Positions 54,581-64,000 of a stretch of 64,000 nt of DNA are shown piece by piece. The notes beneath the pieces are model-generated. The model saw only the letters and a program-made list of their open reading frames with translations. It did not search any database and had not been told where the DNA came from. Within the stretch, counting starts at the first letter, position 1. Each line of letters opens with the position of its first letter. Source of the stretch: Saturnia japonica (taxonomy: Eukaryota; Arthropoda; Insecta; Lepidoptera; Saturniidae); contig CM065320.1 of the NCBI GenBank assembly GCA_033032175.1, positions 4,030,001-4,094,000 of the forward strand, read 5' to 3'. The position numbers and the translations under genes are program-made.

Positions 54581-56152
54581 ATACAAAGTAACTAATAAAC
54601 TATTGAATTACTGTACGTGCACTTGTTTCGCGAGACCCCCGTCAGAAGGGCAATGTTTTGCAATTTCGCGTCTCAATATTCGCACGCACACACATAGTTG
54701 TATACATATAATAGGGAGAGCATGAACGTCGCATGGAGGGGCCCACAGATCAGTAAACGTTATAACGCCTTTTCCTTTCGTGACAATTTCTACTATTCAA
54801 CTCCTACCGCCATTCGCGTTAAGGAACTTCGATCCTAAAACACTAAAATCTAGTAACTTCATGTCTTAGTTCATGTCGCGAGTAATTTAAAATACTCGAA
54901 AATAAGTCATTTTTTATTAATAAGCTACGTCTTGTAAAGGTGTTCGTGACATTATATCATAATACCCATTCCCTTAAATAAATTAATATTTTTAACGGCA
55001 TCTTAGCGTGACGTAGATAAGTTAAAAACACCACTTTTCGAATTCTCTTGAGATTTATATGTAATGTAGTCACGTCATTATGTTCCAGAGCCTGACGTAT
55101 AAAATTCATGACGTCAGTAGCTAAGTCACAAAATAAATTCGCATGTAAAAATCTCCTGTTCTTCCGAAGTCGACGAAGTACCTATCTATCACATTATAAT
55201 TAAACATCGTGATATTTGTTTTACAATTACGATTCATATAATATTGTGAAACATATACATTATATGTAATGGGTTGTTTGATCTATTGTTTGTTCAAAGG
55301 GAGATTGTTTTGAGGTAGACTGGTGACTCATACTCAATAAGTACATTTTTTCATTTATAGAATGAAATATTCTTCCAACATCTGATAATTGCAAGGGGAG
55401 GAAAACAGGTATAAAATTTTATCAGGTGTATTCGCAATTTTTAAGTTAAGCAGAGGATATTTGTTTGTGATTGTAGTTTTGTTTTATTCGTCCACATAAA
55501 TAGTAATTTAATCTTTATTATCTTAATATATTTGTGACTAAGATTGTTTCGAAAAAAAAAAAAAAAAGAACTACCACAGAGGACTAGCTAGGTATTAATA
55601 CACTACAGTTTAAGCTGATATATTGATTTTTATTCACTTATTTTTGTATAATATTTCATTCAACATATCGCACCGACTTCCCAATAGATTTTTATCAGGA
55701 TAACACAAGCTGATAGTTTGAAATCCTACAAAAGGTTTATGTCATTTCAAAAGACAAATCTGTAATAACTTTGATGTTTCTGGTGGGAATGTAACATTCC
55801 GAATGTTACGCAAAAGTGAATTTCCGACTTTTGATTGGCATTTTTGGTACCGAAAGCTTGTATGAAGTACGCCAAAAGTACTAATGAAAATTGTATTCAT
55901 ATATTACCAAGTGCGTTTAAATGACGGATGCTTACCAACCGAATGAAATCTGACATATTAACATAAAACGTCGTAACATAAGGTAACAAAACGACTGATT
56001 TTTATTTTGTTTGTGGTTTTTAGTTATTGCACTGGTTTCATTAAATTTATAATTTCGGAATAGCTAATTTTACACATTTAATAGCAGAAAAATTAAAAAT
56101 GTTAGTGAGTTAAGAGAGCTTTGATAGCTTAAAACTTTAAGGCTACCTAAAT
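54581..56152. other. AT-rich spacer, no gene seen
   Basis: Single CRE-type TGACGTCA near 55109 and a 15-bp A-run near 55553. No exons recognised. Confidence 0.45.
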
Positions 56153-56406
56153 CTTAGCCTAGTGGTCGTAAACGCGATTGCTATGATCGAGGTCCTAGGT
56201 TCGATTCCCAGTTCAAGTATAGCGTTATTGGTTTTTTAAAATTAAATTCTCAGTAGCAACTCGGAGTTTGGCTTTGTGCTCGATTAATGGAAATAGGCTC
56301 GCCCCATATTACATGGGACCAAAAAAACATACACGGCGAACTGTGGGTGTACATTATACACCTCTGCCTAACCCTTTGGGGATACAGGCGTGATGGTATG
56401 TTATGT
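56153..56406 (+). mobile_element. tRNA-derived SINE, near full length
   Basis: A-box-like TTAGCCTAGTGGTCG near the start, B box GGTTCGATTCC at 56198-56208, body and TATGTTATG tail as in the copies at 51699 and 62151. Transcribed by RNA polymerase III when active. Diverged by roughly a tenth from the 62151 copy by eye. Confidence 0.88.
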
Positions 56407-57039
56407 TCAAATCCTAGCCCGGGCCCTTAATTATTGACTCGCCAAGGCATTTAAATTTACTCGCCAACTATTATAATATATTATTAAACTATCTTTAACT
56501 ATCTTAGTATTTAACTAAAACTTTATTAATTTTAAATATCTATTTATCTATATATGAATCTACAATGGCCGGAAACAAGTATTATTTCGCTAGGTGGCCC
56601 GCTGGATAACATGGATTCGAAATTATGGCTCGCTATTACAATAAATTGGGCAGCCTTGAATTAAAAGATTGTTCACCTGCCTGGAGAGCAGATGTTAAAT
56701 ATAATTAACATGTCCTTATTTAGGAACTTGAATACGGAGTTCTCCGTCACGTAATTTTTATTGAAGAAGAAAATACTTATTAAACTCCGATGATACTTAT
56801 CATCATGAAGTGTACACAATAGGCATCCGAGTAAAGATAATAATACAGCGACTGAATACACGGACTTTCTTCTCTCTACCGGAAGCTACCTACCTACTAT
56901 GTAAATAAGTAAAAGTAGTGTATATATATTCGCTAGTATCTATTTCCATTATATGTATTTTCCTATCTATCTTCAGTTGTATAATTCTCGTAACTTGTTT
57001 CAGTATATTTATATATATGTATAACTATATATTTAATAA
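56407..57039. other. Spacer, no gene seen
   Basis: Begins with TCAAATCCTAGCCCGGG, which resembles a tRNA-type B-box remnant; otherwise A/T-rich without features. Confidence 0.4.
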
Positions 57040-57430
57040 TACTAGCGGTCGCCTAATGATTGAAATTCGACCAACGACTTTTTAATCATAGACTATTTTC
57101 TGTTTGACATTTGCAGTATGAACCTAAACAATGAATATTGTATCACTTGCTTTCACTTTTCATTAAGTGATAATGTCAATATTTTGGGGTGTATAAGTTC
57201 AATGGCACTTGTCGTGTTAGGACTCGCAGTATTCATTTATTTAATATAATATATTAGTAACAAATATTATATATAAATTTTAGCTTTCTGCTCTCCTTCT
57301 CCATATGAACTTTAACCATGCCAAATCTCGCAGTCTTCCGTCCACGTAATACGCTTAAAAAGGGGTAGAAAGTTTTTGCTTCGCGTATTAATATAATGAT
57401 TATATTATATAGTAAATTTTCCAATAAAAT
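57040..57430 (+). repeat. GGTCGCC-end interspersed repeat, plus copy
   Basis: Starts ACTAGCGGTCGCCTAATG. Full-length reverse-complement partner of 15300-15690. Ends with an A/T-rich tract. Non-coding. Confidence 0.65.
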
Positions 57431-57454
57431 ATCAATTTTTATACAGCTAAGGTG

Positions 57455-57600
57455 GAAATAAGTGTACGGCTCTTCTGAGCTAGCTTATGGTCGCTTGTAA
57501 TATAAGAGGTATCACTTGCGTGTTGCCGACCTAGAATCCCAAGGTTATTTGGATCTGTGATCTTCTGTAGGGTATTTAAACAGTTGGACTGCCCCAAGTG
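57455..57600 (+). repeat. SINE-like dispersed repeat, diverged copy
   Basis: AGGTATCACTTGCGTGTTGCCGACC matches the GTATCAC...TTGCTGACC part of 33855-34010. Weakly conserved upstream. Confidence 0.4.
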
Positions 57601-58129
57601 GGGAGAAATTTTCAGAGAGATTTAAGATAAGAAGATACAGGCTCCTACCAACGTATGTTCAACTCAGGTTATCTGCAGGCACACATTATATAAGAACTAA
57701 TCACATAAAAGTAATTATTATTTTCTCGTTTCATTACAGGCGATGAGTTGAAACATGTGATTGATTAATTTAGATCCTGTCCAGATGAACGTGCGTTGTC
57801 ACGTCTAGGCTTTCTATATCGATGAAGTGCTTCAGTTAGAGTTTCTTACGAGTTAGGCGACTGGTAGTAAGTAGGTTTAAAGAAAGAAAATACATTTATT
57901 TGTTACACATACATAAAAGTAAAATAAGCTTAATAAGTGATAATAATAAAAACTACGAAAAAAAGAACAAGTAAAATTGAATATATAGAAAAATGACTTG
58001 TTTTTATAATCATGTCTTTATTTGCCAATGTCTTAATTAACTTAATTATACTGAGTCTTCAAAAAATCGTGTCCCTCTTTTATTTTTCACTCTTTCCTAT
58101 TATGATTTTTATAGTGTTTGGTGCCTCCG
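57601..58129. other. Spacer, no gene seen
   Basis: No exons or repeats recognised. A 95-codon + frame at 58012-58299 overlaps the LINE fragment that follows and is judged a shadow. Confidence 0.4.
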
Positions 58130-58510
58130 GTAATGGTAGCGCCGCAAAAGTAAAGGCACTTTACCTGTTGGTAAGCACAGTGCTATCAAACAAGATCGGC
58201 CACCACCGAGGAATATACAATCCATCGCCAGTCTTCGCTGTAAGACAGGTCAGGAGACAATCCACAGTTTTACAGTACGGCAAAGATATTATGACGTAAA
58301 TAAGTTGTTCGTTTGTGGCGAGATGGAGGTTACCGTAAAGCTGAAGAGGAGGGAATTAAGTTGCACAGCTCTTCAGAACACTCACCATTATACAAACGGT
58401 AGAACGCGCTCGGCGAGGCAATGCCCCTGAACAGCTGAAGCGGCTCGACGAACTTAATAAAGTTTGCATCCTTGACAATGCGGATAGCTCGTCTCTACAG
58501 TCTGTCCAGG
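58130..58510 (-). pseudogene. LINE reverse-transcriptase C-terminal fragment, minus strand
   Basis: Minus-strand codons read RRAIRIVKDANF, VEPLQLFRGIASPSAFYRLY and NGECSEELCNLIPSS, followed by degraded sequence with stops. This is the conserved region after the RT domain in Jockey/CR1-group LINEs, the same region as the fragment at 27005. Both ends are truncated. Confidence 0.7.
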
Positions 58511-58989
58511 ACATCGTATTTTGGATTTTCGATTGAAAGGTGCGAATAGATCATACAAGACCGAACACACTCCTAAAAATGATAAATGGAAGATCTGAAG
58601 AATGGAATGGAATATTTGAAATAGTTTATTATTCAAACTATTCGAACAATGCCCTAATGTGTACCAAATGGGTCTCGAGTCAGCTTAAATGCTGAAGGGG
58701 GTGAGTTCTTGAGCGCTGGTTTTCACTCGAAACCGAGAGTTATGTTAACACAACGATTTAACAAACACAAACAAATTTCACAGTGTCAATCTGTAATTCA
58801 ATAGTAATTATTATCTTTTGGCAAAATTTTAAAATTCTTTGGCGACAATCGGTACTCTTTGCACCGTTGACCACAGACTGCATTTTTGCAGCCTGAACGT
58901 AAATAAACGAAACTAATATGTGTTTGACATTGGCAGTATACACGTAAACAATGAATTTTTTTAAATGACTTTAACAAAAGACAGGGAGG

Positions 58990-59136
58990 TATATAACGCA
59001 ATTCAACTTAAGAAGGATCACCCACAATAATCACTTTAGTTTTTAAATAACCGGGATCGGGGGTAGTACGATTCGCGTGTGTGCCTGATCGACAGCATTC
59101 TGTAGTCCACGCGAGCGTAACCACGGGTAGTGCTAG
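58990..59136 (+). repeat. Family A Helitron 3' end
   Basis: AAATAACCGGGATCGGGGG, CATTCTGTAGTCCACGCGAG and GGTAGTGCTAG before T match the last third of family A. The 5' part is lost. Confidence 0.6.
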
Positions 59137-59214
59137 TTTAAATATACTAATATGTGTTACAAATACTTTAAACGTAATATAATACAAGACAATTTTAACA
59201 AAATAGTATAAGAA

Positions 59215-59420
59215 CTTCAATGATTTGTGTATCTTCGATGTTCAGAGTCCAATGCTAACGAACTTAAAAGGAAGTCCACCCTTGAGGTATCCTCTATCCA
59301 ACAAAAAAATCATCCAAATCGGTACCTAAACAAAGAAGTTATGGTTGCATATCCATAAAAAATATATACAATCGAATTAAGTATGTAACCTCCGTCATTT
59401 TTTGAAATAGGTATGAAAGA
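59215..59420 (-). repeat. AACCGACTT-type MITE-like repeat, minus copy
   Basis: Shares ACCCTTGAGGTATCC, AAAATCATCCAAATCGGTA and CATATCCATAAAAAA with the copy at 7726. Ends worn. Confidence 0.5.
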
Positions 59421-59739
59421 AGTTGTCTTCGGCCCAAAGTCGCTTGAAGTTAAAATGTTTTTCTTTTTCATATTAAATTTTAGCGTTGTAAGTAAATGCC
59501 CTATAGCAAGTTAACAATAAGTATAGTAATAGAAAATGTTGTAATGCTTTAGAAGTTTAACCACAAATCGAGTTTGAAGACTCAGTATAACGAGCAAACA
59601 GAACCGATAGAAACGGGTAAACGACTTGTTTGTCCAGCGTTAGACATATTAGTAATGGTCGTACGGTTCCTAGCTAGTGCCGGGATCTTTTTGATTTACA
59701 CTTGCAATATTTATTATTTTTTCGTCTTATAGGCCAAGA

Positions 59740-59880
59740 TCGAACCTTAGAGCAGTAGTAATAAACTCTACTATTGAGCCAAGCCACCGCGGGTTTGATC
59801 CTCGCACAGGACTGACTTTTGTGTGATAAGCATAATTGTCAGTTGTTTGTTTAGTTACCATAATATTAAAAGCTTCGCTT
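59740..59880 (-). repeat. tRNA-derived SINE fragment, minus strand
   Basis: The minus strand carries GGCTTGGCTCAATAGTAGAG (A-box side). ACACAAAAGTCAGTCCTGTG and CTGACAATTATGCTTATC match the 40870 copy. 59790-59812 is the degenerate B-box area. Confidence 0.5.
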
Positions 59881-60128
59881 AATTTGGAATTGAATGGTTG
59901 TGCGTCTATTTGTTTATACTGTGTCCACATTTGTTACTGGTTGTGTCCCACAGTTTTACCCAAGTTAAATTTATTTGCCATGCCACCACCAACACACCTG
60001 TGTAGCGATGTTGCCTATCGTTGATCTTACTTCCCATACTTGCCTACATCTTGCCAGATTGCTTGACGTTCATAGTTTCTGCTCCGCTTTTTAGGATTGT
60101 AGCGTTAAATATAACCTTCCTTATTAAA

Positions 60129-60714
60129 TCCATACTAATATTATAAATGCGAAAGTAACTCTGTCTGTCTATTACGTTTTCACGCCTAGACCGCTGAACC
60201 AACCTTGATGAATTTTGGTATAGAGATAGATTTAACCTTGGGAAAGGACATAGGGTACTTTGTGTAGCGAAAATAAAACTTTAAGGGTAGAACATAGGAG
60301 ATGAATGTTTCTATGAACAAAATATGGGAACACCAAATGTAATACAAAAATGATAAGTAATACTCGTATATTGTATTTATTTTATTTTTATTCTAGACAA
60401 AGTAATTGTGTAAAGTAATTCGATTCATATTTCTCGATATACAGATATTACTGTTGTTCATTATGTTATTACGTACCTACTATTTAGCTTACTAAAATTA
60501 GAAGTTCGGTTGTTGTTTTTAATGTATTATTATTATAGATCTTACACAGATAATTTATCTTCTTTATAAATGAAACGATACATTTAGGTCTGCTTTGTGC
60601 GCGCATCATGCAAAAACTACTGGATAGATTACGATAACAAAAACTTTTGTTTTGGTCCTTCGTTCAGTGGACCTTATTTAAAAAAATATACAACGGGTCT
60701 CCAGTAATAGCTAG
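60129..60714 (+). mobile_element. Lep1-like Helitron candidate
   Basis: Starts TCCATACTAATATTATAAAT after A, with the familiar phrases CTCTGTCTGTCTATTACG and CACGCCTAGACCGCTGAACC, and ends AGTAATAGCTAG at 60714 before T. The start is a strong match to the recalled Lep1-type Helitron 5' end; the 3' border is less certain. Confidence 0.65.
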
Positions 60715-62150
60715 TATAATAAAAAATATAACATTTAAATTAAATAATAATAAACAAGCGATATCAGAAAATAATAATATTTATTTACTATTAACAAAAT
60801 TTTTTACTAATGCCTATTCCTATAGATAAAAAAAATGTTCTGATTGAAACATCATTTTATTATTCAAGCTCCTACATAGCAATGTAATAGGTGCGTATTT
60901 TCATTTCTTTAATTGTTAAGTTATTTTATATGGTAAAAATGATGAGTTCCAACACTGGTAGCCAATTTACAAACAAAACAGATAATATCTCACATAAAAG
61001 GTAGACATCGTACAATTCATTTTTCCCACGGTTTGCCGCGGACTTCGTACAACCAAAGCTTATAAGTATGCAAATTCCTATTGACAAAAACCCTTTTGGG
61101 ATTAAGTTACGATATGTGTTTTTGTATACAAACAGGTTACGTTCCAATAACGTTTGATCCAAAATAAATATTGAGTTTCGGTTCGGCCGGACGAAGCTTC
61201 GTTGATTCCCAACTAAGTAGTGTCCAATCGTGAAACATCTAACGCTCATCGTTCTTTACGAGCCCATATCGACAAATAACTTTTATTTTTAACAACTGAA
61301 CCCTTGGTCTGTCTCTGCTGTTACAACCATGTTTGCATGAGGTACGGTTTATTACAGCCGTTCGGTCGTGGATCATAAAATTGTTTATGTAACTTCGACT
61401 ATAAAAACTTAAAGAGAATAACTTGATTAACATAATAATATTCTGTATTAGAGGTGGATTTTGGAGTTTATTTAGTGAAGTTTATGAAAATACTGTACTG
61501 GAAACTGTAACTGCAGGTTAAATATATCAAAAACTTAGAAACAGTTAGTATGTTTTCTTGTAGCTACAACGGTTAAGGTACATACCTGCCCTTAATGCCT
61601 CGTCCGTAAATTCACTCTGTGTGTATATACGGTTATAAAAATAAGAAAACTATAAAAAGAAGAAGTTTACAAAACCCGCTACGATACTTTTAAAGGTCTA
61701 ACAGCCGTCATAGGTGTTATTTTAACACAAACTAACCGAATGATAAAACAAAACGCATTAACAAAATTGTTACTTAATAAAGTTGATTATTAATGTGTCG
61801 AAGAACATGGTTGTCACTGAGAGATCTCAAAATAATATAATTAAATACAGAAATTTTTTTTAACTGTAGAGCCACAGAGTTTCATAACATTTATTCTTTA
61901 CAACCTTGTAGTACATAAAAAATTTCGTAATTATATATTTTTTCGAATGATTAGATAGATTAGAATGATTAGTTTTTTTTTAATTCTGTGAATGCAGTTT
62001 ATTCTTATCTTTAAAATTAAAATTAAGGATATGCATAATAGGATAGGCAATAAATAAACATGTTGTGTAAAATGACTTCTCGTAATAGCCCAAAATAATA
62101 ATATGTATTATAATAAATATTTAAAAGTCTCCTCATTAAGCTCATTAACT
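60715..62150. other. AT-rich spacer, no gene seen
   Basis: Contains a 107-codon minus-strand open frame at 60926-61249 with a hydrophobic middle but no motif I recognise. Judged unsupported. Confidence 0.4.
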
Positions 62151-62414
62151 GCCTCATTAGCCTAGTGGTCGTAAGCGTGACTGCTATGATCGAAGTCCTG
62201 GGTTCGATTCCCAGGCCGAGCAAAGTGTTATTGGGGTTTTCTATGAAATTCCCAGTAGCAGCTCGGAGTTTCGGTTTGTGCCCGATTAATGGCAATAGGC
62301 TCGCCCCAAATTACATGGGACCTAAAATACATACACGGCGAACTGTGGGTGTACATCAGTACACCTCTGCCTAACCCTTCGGGGATACAGCCGTGATTGT
62401 ATGTTATGTTATGT
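62151..62414 (+). mobile_element. tRNA-derived SINE, best preserved copy
   Basis: A-box-like TTAGCCTAGTGGTCGTAAG, B box GGTTCGATTCC (62201-62211), tRNA-unrelated body ending CTAACCCTTCGGGGATACAG and a TATGTTATGTTATG tail. About 260 bp. No clear flanking duplication was located. Confidence 0.9.
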
Positions 62415-63254
62415 ATATTTAAAAGTTGTAACTTTGCACAAAAATTAATGTATAAATATTTTCATGGCATAAAACGAGCTGCGAGTCATTAATTTTAATT
62501 AGCGAGTACAAAAAGTTAAAAAAAGAAAATAGAGTGAAAATTCTTTCACTAATAGTACGCCACATTTTCCCTGAACGCTATAGGTTATTTTTTATTGATA
62601 TTTAATTTTAGAATATAATTAATGCGAACGAAGTCGCGGGTGATTGCTAGTAAAGTAAATTTTTCGAGTTGTAAAAACTAATAATTTTAAGTCATCACAT
62701 TTACTTCAACAGGTAACCGTTTCATAATCAGTAACGATAAAATATCAAACGTGCCGCTGCCAGTGGGAAATTTTGTTACGTTTAATATACGTAAAATTAT
62801 TTGTTACGCCGATATCCTAAAAGTTTTGTTAAAAACGTGGTTATAATATTTTGGTTCAAATATTGTATCTTATTTTAACATATGTAGTGAATTAGATACA
62901 ATAGTAACAAATTTAGTTATAAATATAACGTAGATTCCTTGCTAATAATAACAATGTATACCAGATAACATATTCCAATATAACTTAACTTTAGATTGTA
63001 CAATCTACGCTTTTATTCTAAGTAACCTTATGAAGGCTATTACTAATTTATTATATATCTATGAGTAAGTGCTAAATATTTCTTATGGATAAGTGAAATG
63101 CATGAAATGAATGAATGAATAATGAATTAATGAATGAATTGAAAACGAAACTGAATTTAGTTTAAAAAACTATCTTGCTTTCTTGAGATTCATACATCCC
63201 CTTGCGTTCCGAATACTTTATGTTTCTAATATAATATTAATAATATAAACATTA
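62415..63254. other. AT-rich spacer with a Helitron 3' end
   Basis: 62620-62650 (GCGAACGAAGTCGCGGGTG...CTAG before T) is a Lep1-type Helitron end; its 5' part is not recognisable. A (GAAT)n run lies near 63103-63140. Confidence 0.5.
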
Positions 63255-63590
63255 ACTAGCTGACCCGTACGAATATTTCGCACATTATAAACAAACAACA
63301 TTAGAATGTAAATAATATAACAGCTGTAATGTTAGTTAAACAGATTGTCAATAGATGGCGTCTTGCATATATTATTTTCTTTAGCATCAGCAGATGGCAT
63401 TCCCAATGAATAATTTTTTAAATATATTTTTTTAAGAAAACATTAATTTTAAACTATTTGTCTATGTTTGGGGTCCATAAGCTTTAAAATTATGTTCGAA
63501 TTATTTATTTTCATGAAGAATTAACGAAGATATAGTGTGCTAGGAAAATACACCTTTGAGAAATAATATATATGATTTGGTGAGATATTA
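63255..63590 (+). repeat. CTGACCCGT-type interspersed repeat, copy 2
   Basis: Starts AACTAGCTGACCCGTACG; aligned with 49280-49610 in the same orientation. The CTAGCTGACCCG start is typical of a widespread lepidopteran repeat. Confidence 0.6.
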
Positions 63591-64000
63591 GTCGTTAGCA
63601 TTAGAGTAACACAATTAGATTACCTTTGTGAAGTTTAACTATCATTTAAACTCGAGGTAGAGTAAACTTCGCCAAGCAAATGCACATAGGTTCGGTTAAC
63701 GACGTGAAAATAATTCGCTTGAGAATACGATACGTTTCCTTTTGCTCCCATCGACAAATGTTAAAGCCTTTTGTGAGTTTCGGAGTCACAAGCGTACCTA
63801 CATATTATATTGTCGACTGGTATCACCTTACAATTAGTCGGAATCATTTAGGTAAAGGTAATTTTTAGCTTTGTTTCGAAATAATTATGTCAGTTGATGT
63901 ATTAATTTCGAAAGAAATATAGCAAATACGTTTTTTTATATTATAGGTACTGCTCGATGCTTGACCTCAGTTACACCTTAATACGAAGCCGAGTATGGTA
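63591..64000. other. Spacer to window end, no gene seen
   Basis: Slightly less AT-rich near 63660-63850, where a 62-codon + frame lies, but there are no splice signals or motifs to support an exon. Confidence 0.4.

Noticed and set aside
54459..54725. 88-codon frame starting in the right LTR
   Set aside because: Repeats the LTR-encoded start of the frame at 52881 and runs into unrelated host sequence.
60926..61249. 107-codon minus-strand open frame with hydrophobic segments
   Set aside because: No recognisable family, no splice context, and hydrophobic codons are expected from A/T-rich DNA.
62158..62222. tRNA gene on the plus strand
   Set aside because: The tRNA-like head continues into a conserved SINE body shared with 51699 and 56153.
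1..64000. CRISPR arrays, bacterial operons, ribosome binding sites or rRNA genes
   Set aside because: No spaced short repeats, no clustered co-directional long frames and no rRNA-like sequence; the window is eukaryotic.

Overview
The window is AT-rich animal DNA, almost certainly from a moth or butterfly (Lepidoptera). Three things point there: the only confidently recognised host gene is the insect glycolipid mannosyltransferase egghead; the repeats are of kinds common in Lepidoptera (short Helitrons ending in CTAG, tRNA-derived SINEs, cecropia-like mariners, R1- and RTE-type LINE pieces); and spacers are long, intronic or intergenic, and AT-rich. No bacterial, organellar or CRISPR features were seen.

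Layout. At 1-939 lie the last two exons of egghead (+ strand) with a 78-bp intron, followed by a 3' UTR with poly(A) signals. From about 3.3 kb onward most identifiable sequence is transposable elements. At 7.97-11.68 kb is a nested stack: a hAT-type element containing a decayed mariner, into which a younger mariner (8290-9577, transposase with one late frameshift) inserted, plus a 3' piece of an R1-type LINE. At 13.7-14.8 kb is an element with 95-bp inverted ends, and at 15.70-17.85 kb a complete but dead Tigger/pogo transposon. At 20.90-22.84 kb a Helitron is split by a second hAT copy (perfect 8-bp duplication) and by a tiny SINE. At 25.3-40.1 kb there are hints of a second host gene on the + strand: a candidate first coding exon, a candidate zero-length recursive splice site, a 32-nt microexon and a 79-nt exon whose reading phases agree. 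At 43.5-48.2 kb are two full-length mariner copies. At 52.90-54.58 kb is a very young LTR element with identical 121-bp LTRs and a 5-bp duplication that retains only an integrase reading frame. The rest (54.6-64 kb) is spacer with SINEs, Helitron ends and LINE debris.

How parts relate. The element nesting gives a relative order of insertion: Helitron before hAT; mariner captured within the hAT family before at least one hAT transposition; younger mariner into older mariner; mini-SINE into Helitrons; RTE fragment into a Helitron. The mini-SINE family (about 75 nt with a perfect 8-bp hairpin, four copies, three with target duplications) and the LTR-integrase-LTR element are the most unusual items. 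Host-gene claims after egghead are hypotheses from splice signals and reading phase only.
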